NCBI RefSeq assembly: GCF_900100795.1
Contig: NZ_FNCO01000017.1
Location: forward strand, 102,349 to 166,348
Source of the DNA: Pseudomonas abietaniphila
GTDB taxonomy: Bacteria; Pseudomonadota; Gammaproteobacteria; Pseudomonadales; Pseudomonadaceae
DNA length: 64,000 nucleotides
Direction: 5' to 3'
Shown: one piece after another, positions 26,394-34,537 of the stretch
How the letters are laid out: each line of letters opens with the position of its first letter
Numbering within the stretch: position 1 is the first letter of the stretch
The notes under the pieces: model-generated
Databases searched by the model: none
Seen by the model: the letters and a program-made list of their open reading frames with translations, nothing else
Told to the model about the DNA's origin: nothing
Position numbers and translations under genes: made by a program

Positions 26394-28349
26394 TCAGGCG
26401 ACGTTCATGGTCTTGTGGGTTTCGACCAGATGCGCCACCACACCCGGGTCGGCCAGCGTGGAGATATCGCCCAGCGCGTCGTACTCGCCCGTTGCAATCT
26501 TGCGCAGGATGCGGCGCATGATCTTCCCGGAGCGGGTCTTCGGCAGGCCCGGCGCCCACTGAATCACGTCAGGTGAGGCAATCGGGCCGATTTCCTTACG
26601 CACCCAGTTACGCAGTTCGATGCGCAGCGCTTCGTCCGGCACTTCACCGCCGTTCAGGGTGACGTAGACATAAATGCCCTGCCCTTTCAGATCATGGGGC
26701 ACACCGACCACGGCCGCTTCTGCGACTTTCGGGTGCGCCACCATCGCGCTTTCGATTTCGGCAGTCCCCATGCGGTGGCCGGAGACGTTGAGCACGTCGT
26801 CCACGCGCCCGGTGATCCAGTAGTAGCCGTCCTCGTCGCGACGCGCGCCGTCACCCGTGAAGTACATGCCGCGGAAGGTCTTGAAGTAGGTGTCGACGAA
26901 ACGGTCGTGGTCGCCGTACAGCGTGCGCGACTGGCCCGGCCAGGAATCGAGAATCACTAGATTGCCTTCGGCCGCGCCTTCGATCAGGTTGCCCAGGTTA
27001 TCCACAAGCGCCGGAATCACACCGAAGAACGGACGGGTCGCCGAGCCTGGCTTGAGCGCGGTGGCGCCTGGCAACGGGCTGATCAGGATGCCGCCGGTTT
27101 CGGTCTGCCACCAGGTGTCGACGATCGGGCAGTTTTTCTTGCCCACGGTGTTGTAGTACCAGTTCCAGGCTTCCGGGTTGATCGGCTCGCCCACCGAACC
27201 CAACAGACGCAGGCTCGAACCGTCAGCGCCTTCAACGGCCTTGGTGCCTTCGGCCATCATGGCGCGAATGGCGGTTGGCGCGGTGTAGAGGATGTTGACT
27301 TTGTGCTTGTCGATGATTTTCGACATGCGGGTGATGTCCGGGTAGTTCGGAATGCCTTCGAACAGCAGCGTGGTCGCGCCGTTGGCCAGCGGGCCGTAGA
27401 CGATGTAGCTGTGGCCGGTGACCCAGCCCACGTCGGCGGTACACCAATAGACTTCACCCGGCTTGTAGTCGAACACGCGTTCATGGGTCAGCGCGGCGTA
27501 CAGCAGATAGCCTGCGGTGGTGTGCAGCACGCCTTTCGGTTTGCCGGTAGACCCCGAGGTGTAGAGGATGAACAGGGATTCTTCGGCGCCCATTTCTTTC
27601 GGGGCGCAGGTGGCCGATGCCACTTCCAGCAGGGTGTGGTACCAGATGTCGCGATGACGGTTCCACTCGATCTCGCCACCGGTGCGCTTGCAGACGATGA
27701 CTTTCTGGACGCTGCTGGTTTCCGGGTTGGTGAGTGCACGGTCGACATTGGACTTGAGCGCCGTGCGCTTGCCGCCACGCAGACCTTCGTCAGCGGTGAT
27801 CACCACTTTCGACTTGCAGTCGATGATGCGACCGGCCAGGGCCTCAGGTGAGAAGCCGCCGAACACGACCGAGTGAATCGCACCGATGCGGGCACACGCC
27901 AGCATGGCGACCACGGCTTCGGGGATCATGGGCATGTAGATCGTGACGACGTCGCCACGGTGCACATCCTGGCCGCGCAAGGCGTTGGCGAACTTGCACA
28001 CTTCTTCATGCAGTTCGCGGTAGGTGATGTTGCGGCTTTCGGAAGGATCGTCGCCCTCCCAGATGATTGCGACCTGATCGCCTCGTTCGGCCAGATGGCG
28101 ATCCAGGCAGTTGTAGGAAACGTTCAGGGTGCCATCGGCGAACCACTTGATGTCGACGCGGTGATCGTCGAAGGAGGTCTGTTTGACGGTGGTGAAAGGC
28201 TTGATCCAATCCAGGCGCTTGGCCTGCTCACGCCAGAAGCCATCGGGATTGACCACCGACTGCTGGTACATGGCCTTGTAGGTCGCCTCGTCAGTCAGCG
28301 TGTTTGCTGCCACTTCAGGGCGAACGGGGTACAGGGAAGCCGCACTCAT
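26394..28349 (-). CDS. acsA: Acetyl-CoA synthetase AcsA
   Basis: A 651-residue AMP-forming ligase that activates acetate to acetyl-CoA. The ATP loop YTSGSTGKPKGVLHT, the acetate-pocket segment VDTWWQTETGG and the near C-terminal lysine in PKTRSGKIMRRILR (the residue acetylated by Pat/GNAT enzymes in the family) are all present. ATG at 28349 (MSAASLYPVRPEV) is chosen over longer readings because it has the usual length and AGGTAAGAAAG lies before it. It sits next to the aot operon as in P. aeruginosa (PA0887). Confidence 0.97.
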   Translation of the reverse strand: MSAASLYPVRPEVAANTLTDEATYKAMYQQSVVNPDGFWREQAKRLDWIKPFTTVKQTSFDDHRVDIKWFADGTLNVSYNCLDRHLAERGDQVAIIWEGDDPSESRNITYRELHEEVCKFANALRGQDVHRGDVVTIYMPMIPEAVVAMLACARIGAIHSVVFGGFSPEALAGRIIDCKSKVVITADEGLRGGKRTALKSNVDRALTNPETSSVQKVIVCKRTGGEIEWNRHRDIWYHTLLEVASATCAPKEMGAEESLFILYTSGSTGKPKGVLHTTAGYLLYAALTHERVFDYKPGEVYWCTADVGWVTGHSYIVYGPLANGATTLLFEGIPNYPDITRMSKIIDKHKVNILYTAPTAIRAMMAEGTKAVEGADGSSLRLLGSVGEPINPEAWNWYYNTVGKKNCPIVDTWWQTETGGILISPLPGATALKPGSATRPFFGVIPALVDNLGNLIEGAAEGNLVILDSWPGQSRTLYGDHDRFVDTYFKTFRGMYFTGDGARRDEDGYYWITGRVDDVLNVSGHRMGTAEIESAMVAHPKVAEAAVVGVPHDLKGQGIYVYVTLNGGEVPDEALRIELRNWVRKEIGPIASPDVIQWAPGLPKTRSGKIMRRILRKIATGEYDALGDISTLADPGVVAHLVETHKTMNVA

Positions 28350-28799
28350 CTTTCTTACCTCGGTGGAAATGTTGTTTTTGTATGGAACCGTTGTATCCGC
28401 CGATGGCCGCGAAAGCCATTCGACGATGGTCTTACCGGACCTCAGCATAACGCCGAAAAGCGCTCAAATGCGCCATTTGTGGCAAATCTTCATGTATGAA
28501 CTACGACCAAAGCACTATAAAACTGAAGGCCCGCGAGACCGCTTCAGCGATTGTTGCGCATTTGCTCAATAGTCTTTATCAGAATGGTTTCTATATGAAT
28601 CCATGACAGCCACTTAGAATTCATCTCGCCAACACGGCAAATGATTGACAACTAACAGCCCCCCCACACTGGCCTGTCAATCAACAACCCATCACGTAAA
28701 TAACTGGCTTCACGCAGAGCCCCACAAGGGTTCTGTGCACCCTGCCGAATGGAATTCCTGTTTCGCAGCGTTGATGAAGCAACCAAGAGGAAACATGTA
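28350..28799. other. Divergent upstream region of acsA and the DUF2790 gene
   Basis: AT-rich and without a gene. It must hold both promoters. I see no confident sigma-factor consensus or known operator. Confidence 0.4.
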
Positions 28800-29066
28800 A
28801 TGAAAGCTGCACTGGTTGTAATGGCTCTTTGTGGTTTCAGCGCCGCGGCAATGGCGCAGGACGGACCGAGTGAGATTTCCAGCCAAGCACAACCCGTCGA
28901 GCAATACACGTACTCGACTCATCTGGACATTGCCAAAGTCATCTCCGTGGACGAAGTGCCCAACGTCTGCAGCGTCGTGCCACAGCACATGACGTACGAA
29001 GACTCTCAGGGCAAGCGCCATGTACTGGAATACCAGGTCATGGGCAACGGGTGCAGCAACGGATAA
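28800..29066 (+). CDS. Small secreted DUF2790-type protein
   Basis: An 88-residue exported protein with a signal peptide MKAALVVMALCGFSAAAMAQ (1-20). The mature part has VEQYTYSTHLDIAKVISVDE and VPNVCSVVPQHMTYEDSQGK, ending CSNG; this pattern fits the DUF2790 family of small Pseudomonas periplasmic proteins. The two cysteines may pair. ATG at 28800 follows AAGAGGAAACATGTA. It is monocistronic, with a terminator hairpin at 29083-29113. Function is unknown; paralogues often respond to metal or phosphate stress, which I cannot show here. Confidence 0.8.
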   Translation: MKAALVVMALCGFSAAAMAQDGPSEISSQAQPVEQYTYSTHLDIAKVISVDEVPNVCSVVPQHMTYEDSQGKRHVLEYQVMGNGCSNG

Positions 29067-29082
29067 TCAAAACGTTTTATAT

Positions 29083-29113
29083 GAACGCCCTGACGATTGT
29101 CATCGCCGGGGCG
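29083..29113. terminator. Hairpin terminator between DUF2790 gene and phhR
   Basis: ACGCCC-TG-ACGAT pairs with ATCG-CC-GGGGCGT and is followed by ATTTAATATT. It lies between convergent genes and may serve both. Confidence 0.6.
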
Positions 29114-29148
29114 TATTTAATATTCAATAACTCCCCTCCCGCACGGAC

Positions 29149-30702
29149 TTAACTCTTATCGACACCATACTGCTTTAACTTGTTGGCAATCGTGGTATGA
29201 GAAACACCCAGTCGTTTACCCAATAATCGACTGCTTGGATGCGCCGCATATAAGTGTTCAAGTACCGCTTTTTCAAAGCGCCCGACAATATCCTCCAGCC
29301 CGCCCTCCAGCGAAAAGTCCCCGAGCGGTTGTGGCGCGCCATAATCCGGCAGACGAATGTGCTCGGCCTTGACCACCCCGCCCTCGCACAACGAGACCGC
29401 CTGAAACAGTACGTTTTCCAACTGCCGCACGTTGCCGGGCCAATGGTATTGGCCGAGACGGATCATCGCGCCCGGAGCGATCTTTGGCAGCGGACAACCG
29501 ATCTGCCGACTCGCCTGATCGAGGAAATGCTGCACCAGGGGTTCCAGACCGTCGAGGCATTCACGCAGCGGCGGGATGTGCAATGACAGCACGTTAAGCC
29601 GGTGATAAAGGTCCTGCCGGAACTCGCCGCGCGCGCACAACTCCGAGAGGTCCACTTGCGTCGCGCAGATCACCCGTACGTCCAGATAAACCTCTTCGTC
29701 GCTGCCGACCCGGCGAAAGCAGCCCTCTTGCAGATAACGCAAAAGCTTCGCCTGCAAGCGCGCACTCATTTCCGCGACGCCGTCGAGGAACAATGTGCCG
29801 CCCGCCGTGAGTTCCAGCAGGCCGAGTTTGCCCTCGACCCGCGCGCCCTCGAAGGCACCCGGCCCGTAACCGAACAGCTCGGTTTCTGCCATCGACTCGG
29901 ACAGGCCCGCGCAATTGAGCGCCATCATCGGCGACTGCCCGCGCGGGCTGGCCAGATGACAGGCGCGGGCCAGCAATTCTTTGCCGGTCCCCGTTTCGCC
30001 CTCTATTAACAGGGGCGCGTCCAGCGGCGCCATGCGACGCGCCTCGCGCACCACTGCCGCCATGACTTTCGAGCTTTGGAAGATGCTGTCGAAACCGCGC
30101 AACTCCTGCTTGCGCACGTTATAGATGTGCTCACCCACGCGGTCCGCGCGATGCAGGGTGAGCACGGCACCGGCCATCGCTTCGCTGTCCTCATGCTCGG
30201 ACTGCAGCGGCGCGATGTCCGCAAGAAAAACGTCGCCCTTCACCTTCACCCGCAGGCCATTGATGCGCGAACGATTGGCGCGCACCAATTGTGGCAAATC
30301 GAAATCTTCGGCATAGCGGGAGAGCGGAATACCCGGCACCTCATCCACGCGCACGCCAAGCAGTTGTGCCGCCGAGCGATTTGCCGCCACGATCGACCCG
30401 TTCATGTCGATGGACAGCACCGGAAATTCCAACGCGCCGAGCAGGGCGTTCAGCTCCATATGCCGACGCTCACTCGGCATCAGTCCCACACGCTTTACGC
30501 CAAACACACCCGCAATGGTCTCGAACTTCGGCACCAGCGCCTGGAACTGAAGATTGACCAAATTGGGACAGCGCAGATAAATCGCATCGCCGTGTTCACC
30601 GCCGACTTCGCCGCCAGAGACGTTGACACCATAGGAAACCAGCAACTCAAGGATGTCGCGCAGGATCCCGACGCGGTTTTGGCAGTGCACTTTGATGCGC
30701 AT
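29149..30702 (-). CDS. phhR: PhhR, TyrR-like aromatic amino acid regulator
   Basis: A 517-residue enhancer-binding protein. An N-terminal ACT domain (about 1-70, MRIKVHCQNRVGILRDILEL) senses aromatic amino acids. It is followed by a PAS domain (about 80-190), an AAA+ domain (about 205-435) and a C-terminal helix-turn-helix (RLLGKRLGVSHTTIANKLKQ). Walker A is GETGTGKE (about 235-242). The sigma-54 contact loop reads GAFEGA instead of GAFTGA, and Walker B reads LFLDGVAE instead of LFLDE, losing the usual glutamate. It is divergent from phhABC, which it activates in P. aeruginosa and P. putida. Confidence 0.95.
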   Translation of the reverse strand: MRIKVHCQNRVGILRDILELLVSYGVNVSGGEVGGEHGDAIYLRCPNLVNLQFQALVPKFETIAGVFGVKRVGLMPSERRHMELNALLGALEFPVLSIDMNGSIVAANRSAAQLLGVRVDEVPGIPLSRYAEDFDLPQLVRANRSRINGLRVKVKGDVFLADIAPLQSEHEDSEAMAGAVLTLHRADRVGEHIYNVRKQELRGFDSIFQSSKVMAAVVREARRMAPLDAPLLIEGETGTGKELLARACHLASPRGQSPMMALNCAGLSESMAETELFGYGPGAFEGARVEGKLGLLELTAGGTLFLDGVAEMSARLQAKLLRYLQEGCFRRVGSDEEVYLDVRVICATQVDLSELCARGEFRQDLYHRLNVLSLHIPPLRECLDGLEPLVQHFLDQASRQIGCPLPKIAPGAMIRLGQYHWPGNVRQLENVLFQAVSLCEGGVVKAEHIRLPDYGAPQPLGDFSLEGGLEDIVGRFEKAVLEHLYAAHPSSRLLGKRLGVSHTTIANKLKQYGVDKS

Positions 30703-30844
30703 GGGCAGTCGACTCTTCTAAGCAGGAAAGCTTTCTAGCAGGGAAGGTTTTTGTCATGAAGCGAAGTTTATCGTCAAGATTACGTTACAGCGCAAGCGGA
30801 TCAGCGGCAGGAATGCTGCAGATTTCAGGCTTTACTCATACAGG

Positions 30845-30862
30845 TGTCAGGTTTTCTTTACG
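30845..30862 (+). promoter_or_regulatory. Putative PhhR/TyrR box before phhA
   Basis: TGTCAG-GTTTTC-TTTACG matches the TyrR-type box TGTAAA-N6-TTTACA at 9 of 12 positions and lies in the phhR-phhA divergent region, about 125 bases before phhA. Confidence 0.45.
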
Positions 30863-30987
30863 GTATTGATGCAGTTCTGGAAGTCACTACGGCGTTGACA
30901 CCGCTGCAAACGGCATGAAAAACGTTATCTATAGCGTCAGGCACCTTGCCTCGCTCCAGATAACAAAAAGCCATTCAGGAGAGCAGC

Positions 30988-31776
30988 ATGAGCACGCAGT
31001 ACGTCGCCCGTGAACCGGATGCCGTCGGGTTTATCGACTACCCCGACGCCGAGCATGCCGTGTGGAATACGCTGATCACCCGCCAGTTGAAGGTGATCGA
31101 AGGCCGCGCCTGCCAGGAATACCTGGACGGCATCGAGCAATTGAACCTGCCTCACGACCGGATTCCTCAACTGGGCGAAATCAATCGGGTGCTGGACAGC
31201 ACCACGGGCTGGCAAGTCGCCCGCGTGCCCGCGCTGATTCCCTTCCAGACCTTCTTCGAACTGCTGGCCAGCAAGCGATTTCCCGTGGCCACGTTCATTC
31301 GCAGCGAAGAAGAACTGGATTACCTGCAAGAGCCCGACATCTTTCATGAAGTCTTCGGACACTGCCCGCTGCTGACCAACCCCTGGTTTGCGGAATTTAC
31401 CCACACCTACGGCAAGCTCGGGCTGGCAGCCAGCAAAGAGCAGCGCGTGTACCTTGCCCGCCTTTACTGGATGACCATCGAATTCGGGTTGGTTGAGACC
31501 GTGCAGGGGCGCAAGATTTACGGCGGAGGAATTCTTTCCTCGCCGAAGGAGACCGTGTACAGCTTGTCCGAAACACCCGAGCATCAAGCCTTCGACCCGA
31601 TCGAAGCGATGCGCACGCCCTACCGCATCGACATCCTGCAGCCGCTGTATTTCGTACTGCCGGAGCTCAAGCGTCTGTTCGACCTCGCCCACGAAGACAT
31701 CATGGGCATGGTCCAGACTGCCACGCAGCTGGGGCTGCATGCCCCTCGCTTCCCCCCTAAAACAAAAGCCGCCTGA
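30988..31776 (+). CDS. phhA: Phenylalanine-4-hydroxylase PhhA
   Basis: A 262-residue iron- and tetrahydropterin-dependent enzyme that makes tyrosine from phenylalanine. The iron ligands are visible as His120 and His125 in IFHEVFGHCPLL and Glu165 in MTIEFGLVE. Length is typical of bacterial enzymes, which lack the N-terminal ACT domain of mammals. ATG at 30988 follows CAGGAGAGCAGC. It is the first gene of phhABC, and phhB follows 14 bases after its stop. Confidence 0.97.
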   Translation: MSTQYVAREPDAVGFIDYPDAEHAVWNTLITRQLKVIEGRACQEYLDGIEQLNLPHDRIPQLGEINRVLDSTTGWQVARVPALIPFQTFFELLASKRFPVATFIRSEEELDYLQEPDIFHEVFGHCPLLTNPWFAEFTHTYGKLGLAASKEQRVYLARLYWMTIEFGLVETVQGRKIYGGGILSSPKETVYSLSETPEHQAFDPIEAMRTPYRIDILQPLYFVLPELKRLFDLAHEDIMGMVQTATQLGLHAPRFPPKTKAA

Positions 31777-31790
31777 ACAGGACACCCTTT

Positions 31791-32147
31791 ATGACCTCCC
31801 TCAACCAAGCCCACTGCGAAGCCTGCCGCGCCGACGCGCCTCACGTCAGCGAAGCCGAACTGCCAGAGTTGCTCCGCCAGATTCCCGACTGGAACATCGA
31901 AGTTCGTGACGGCGTGATGCAGCTGGAGAAAGTCTTTCTGTTCAAGAATTTCAAATTTGCGCTGGCGTTTACCAACGCGGTCGGCGAAATTGCCGAAGCC
32001 GAAGGTCATCACCCCGGTCTTCTGACCGAGTGGGGCAAAGTGACCGTGACCTGGTGGAGCCATTCCATCAAAGGGCTGCACCGCAACGACTTCATCATGG
32101 CCGCCCGCACCGACGAGGTGGCCAAAGGCGCCGAGGGCCGTAAGTAA
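31791..32147 (+). CDS. phhB: Pterin-4a-carbinolamine dehydratase PhhB
   Basis: A 118-residue enzyme that dehydrates the 4a-hydroxypterin formed by PhhA, regenerating cofactor. The active-site block EAEGHHPGLLTEWGKVTVTW (His73, His74) and the later WSHSIKGLHRND (His91) match the PCD/DCoH family. It lies between phhA and phhC and ends directly before the phhC ATG (TAA-ATG), so the three are co-translated. Confidence 0.97.
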   Translation: MTSLNQAHCEACRADAPHVSEAELPELLRQIPDWNIEVRDGVMQLEKVFLFKNFKFALAFTNAVGEIAEAEGHHPGLLTEWGKVTVTWWSHSIKGLHRNDFIMAARTDEVAKGAEGRK

Positions 32148-33344
32148 ATGCATTTTTCACAGATTCAGCGTGTACCGGATGATCCGATCCTGGGCTTGAT
32201 CCAGGCCTATGCCAACGACCCGAACCCGAACAAGTTCGACCTGGGCGTTGGCGTGTACAAGGACGCGCAAGGCCTGACCACCATCCCGCGCGCGGTCAAG
32301 CTGGCCGAACAGCGTCTGGTGGATTCGCAACCGACCAAGACCTACATCGGTGGCCACGGCGAACCGCGATTCGGCACGTTGATCTGTGAACTGGTGATGG
32401 GCGCCGATTCGCCGTTGATCACGACCAAACGCGTCGGCGCTACTCAGACGCCGGGCGGCACCGGCGCTTTGCGATTGTCGGCTGACTTCATCGCCAACTG
32501 CCTTCCGGGCAAGGGCATCTGGCTCAGCGATCCGACCTGGCCAATTCATGAAACGATCTACGCCGCGGCCGGTTTGAAGGTCAACCACTACCCGTACGTG
32601 GGCAGCGACAACACGCTCAATGTTCCGGCCATGCTGGAAACGCTGAACACCGTCCCGGAAGGCGACGTCGTGCTGCTGCATGCCTGCTGCCACAACCCGA
32701 CCGGATTCGACCTCGGCCACGATGACTGGCTTGAAGTGTTGAAGATCGTCAAGCGCCGCAACCTGCTGCCACTGATCGATTTCGCCTACCAGGGTTTCGG
32801 TGATGGCTTGCAGGAAGACGCTTGGGCCGTCCGCCTGTTCGCCGCCGAACTGCCGGAACTGCTGATCACCAGCTCCTGCTCCAAAAACTTCGGCCTGTAC
32901 CGCGAACGCACCGGCGCGTTGCTGGTGTGTGCCGACAGCACCGACAAACTGATGGATGTGCGCAGCCAACTGTCGGCCACCGCGCGCAACCTGTGGTCCA
33001 ACCCGCCGGACCACGGCGCCGCTGTTGTTGCTGAGATCCTGGGCGATCCAGAACTCAAAGCGCTGTGGGCCGACGAAGTGGAAGAAATGCGCAGCCGCAT
33101 CGCGCAGCTGCGCCAAGGCCTGGTTGAAGCCCTGACCCCATTGGGCCTGGGCGAACGCTTCGCCCACATCGGCGTTCAGCGCGGCATGTTCTCCTACACC
33201 GGGATGAGCGACGATCAGGTCGCCCGCCTGCGCAAGGAACACAGCGTATACATGGTCGCCGCTGGCCGTGCGAACGTTGCAGGGATTGACGCTACGCGGC
33301 TGGATGCATTGGCGGCGGCGTTTGCGGAGGTCTGTAAGGACTGA
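32148..33344 (+). CDS. phhC: Aromatic amino acid aminotransferase PhhC
   Basis: A 398-residue class-I PLP aminotransferase of the AspC/TyrB subgroup. It has YKDAQGLTTIPRAVK, the CCHNPTGFDL block and the Schiff-base lysine in SSCSKNFGLYRERTG (Lys246). It transfers the amino group from tyrosine or phenylalanine to 2-oxoglutarate and completes the peripheral part of phenylalanine degradation. Its start abuts the phhB stop with no spacer. Repeats begin immediately downstream. Confidence 0.95.
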   Translation: MHFSQIQRVPDDPILGLIQAYANDPNPNKFDLGVGVYKDAQGLTTIPRAVKLAEQRLVDSQPTKTYIGGHGEPRFGTLICELVMGADSPLITTKRVGATQTPGGTGALRLSADFIANCLPGKGIWLSDPTWPIHETIYAAAGLKVNHYPYVGSDNTLNVPAMLETLNTVPEGDVVLLHACCHNPTGFDLGHDDWLEVLKIVKRRNLLPLIDFAYQGFGDGLQEDAWAVRLFAAELPELLITSSCSKNFGLYRERTGALLVCADSTDKLMDVRSQLSATARNLWSNPPDHGAAVVAEILGDPELKALWADEVEEMRSRIAQLRQGLVEALTPLGLGERFAHIGVQRGMFSYTGMSDDQVARLRKEHSVYMVAAGRANVAGIDATRLDALAAAFAEVCKD

Positions 33345-33962
33345 CCTTCGACTCCTACAGGAACGCCACCGATTTGCGCTTCAACGTGGTCCCTGTAGGA
33401 GACGTCCGAGGTTACCAGGGTAAGGCCCTCAGTTCGGACGGAGGCAGTGGATTATTCAGCCTCTGCGCTGCTGAACCACCGCATCGCCAGCAAGCCGGCT
33501 CCTACTATTTCAAAGAGTGCCACCGATTTGCGGATTGACGTGGTCCCTGTAGGAGACGTCCGAGGTTACGAGGGTAAGGGCCGCAGTTCGGACGAAGGCG
33601 GTGGATTATTCAGTCTCTGTGCTGCTGAACCACCGCATCGCCAGCAAGCCGGCTCCTACAGTTTCAAAGCGTGCCACCGATTTGCGGATTAACGTGGTTC
33701 CTGTAGGAGACGTCCGAGGTTACGAGGGCAGCGAATGCGGTGGGCCATTTAGCGTCAATGCCGCTGACCCGCCGCAACCGTTGCAGCACCGCCCGGGCAA
33801 ACGCGCCACTAGAGAACTTTGGTTGTAGGACTCAATCGCCACTACATGACCAACGGCCAGCATTAAAAGTCTGTTTGTCATCTCGTGTGCTGTATCCTCC
33901 CTAAGCGTTTTTTGGACGCGCTGTTCAAACCAGCAGCAACAAAACTTGTGAGGAGCGACGCT
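33345..33962. other. Repeat-rich intergenic region
   Basis: No credible gene; short open frames here are products of the repeated DNA. It holds three copies of a 154-bp unit (33365-33735) and flanking REP-like fragments, then an AT-richer leader before the small gene at 33963. Confidence 0.6.
33365..33735. repeat. 154-bp tandem repeat, two full units and a partial third
   Basis: GCCACCGATTTGCG recurs at 33365, 33519 and 33673, an exact 154-bp period. Each unit contains GTAGGAGACGTCCGAGGTTA near its start and ATCGCCAGCAAGCCGGCTCC near its end, i.e. two different intergenic-repeat ends. The third copy matches to about 33735 and then diverges. Units differ at a few bases, so the duplication is not brand-new. 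Confidence 0.9.
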
Positions 33963-34100
33963 ATGCATGAAATCCCAAACTTCCCCTTCCCAAGCCAAAA
34001 CCAGCAAAGCGCAGCAGCCCGTCAGGAACTCGGTCAGCCGATCGAGATGAAAGCCAGCGGGAAAAGTGGTGATAGCAAGAAAGCCCAAGGCCAACGCTGA
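33963..34100 (+). CDS. Small hydrophilic hypothetical protein
   Basis: A 45-residue frame, MHEIPNFPFPSQNQQSAAAR..., ending KSGDSKKAQGQR. It is low-complexity and basic at the end, probably disordered. The ATG has a strong GAGGAG site 9-14 bases upstream (GTGAGGAGCGACGCT), the main reason to call it. No family is recognised. It lies just before another small gene on the same strand (34177), so the two may share a transcript. Confidence 0.5.
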   Translation: MHEIPNFPFPSQNQQSAAARQELGQPIEMKASGKSGDSKKAQGQR

Positions 34101-34176
34101 AGGCTGATTTCAGCCCCTATGCAAGAGCGTCTCTCAGGCGTACTTCCATAAGGGCTGATTGCTTTGAGATGACTCG

Positions 34177-34356
34177 ATGAACGAATTTAATGAAACACAG
34201 GCTCAGGCCTTGATCGGCACCGCCGAGAAGATGATTGAAATCTGGGCACGTCTGAGCCCGGAAAAACAGAACGCGTTGCTGGCCCGCTTCGGCACTCAGG
34301 AAAACGCGCTCGCTGCTTTGGTCACGACGCAACTCGTGGCACCCGCCGCCCAATAA
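34177..34356 (+). CDS. Small helical hypothetical protein
   Basis: A 59-residue frame beginning MNEFNETQAQALIGTAEKMI and continuing EIWARLSPEKQNALLARFG. It has regular heptad-like hydrophobics and would form two or three amphipathic helices. The ribosome site is weak (TGAGATGACTCG). No domain is recognised, but codon use is like that of the surrounding genes and the protein is well formed, so it is probably real. Confidence 0.5.
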   Translation: MNEFNETQAQALIGTAEKMIEIWARLSPEKQNALLARFGTQENALAALVTTQLVAPAAQ

Positions 34357-34537
34357 TCATAAAAGCCGTTATCGGCACCCCGCGTTCGGTTCATCCTTCT
34401 GCTGCCGTGAGCGAAGCCTTCTGCTGCCATCAGCCAGCAAGCCTCGTTATCATGTGTGGCATCGCTTGGCTTTCAAGCGTCTACGCTTCAATCTGTTTCT
34501 GCCCTCTCTGTACCTCCCCTGTCGTAATCGTGGATGG

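Noticed and set aside
30935..30955. GGCACCTTGCCTCGC as a sigma-54 promoter of phhA
   Set aside because: The GG-to-GC spacing is 11 instead of 10 bases and the TTGC block does not align.
33365..33735. Possible CRISPR array
   Set aside because: Repeat units are 154 bp with no short repeat/unique spacer pattern and no cas genes nearby.
33447..33828. Two overlapping frames (81 and 75 codons) with similar translations
   Set aside because: They are produced by the 154-bp repeat reading through REP-like DNA; no independent ribosome sites.
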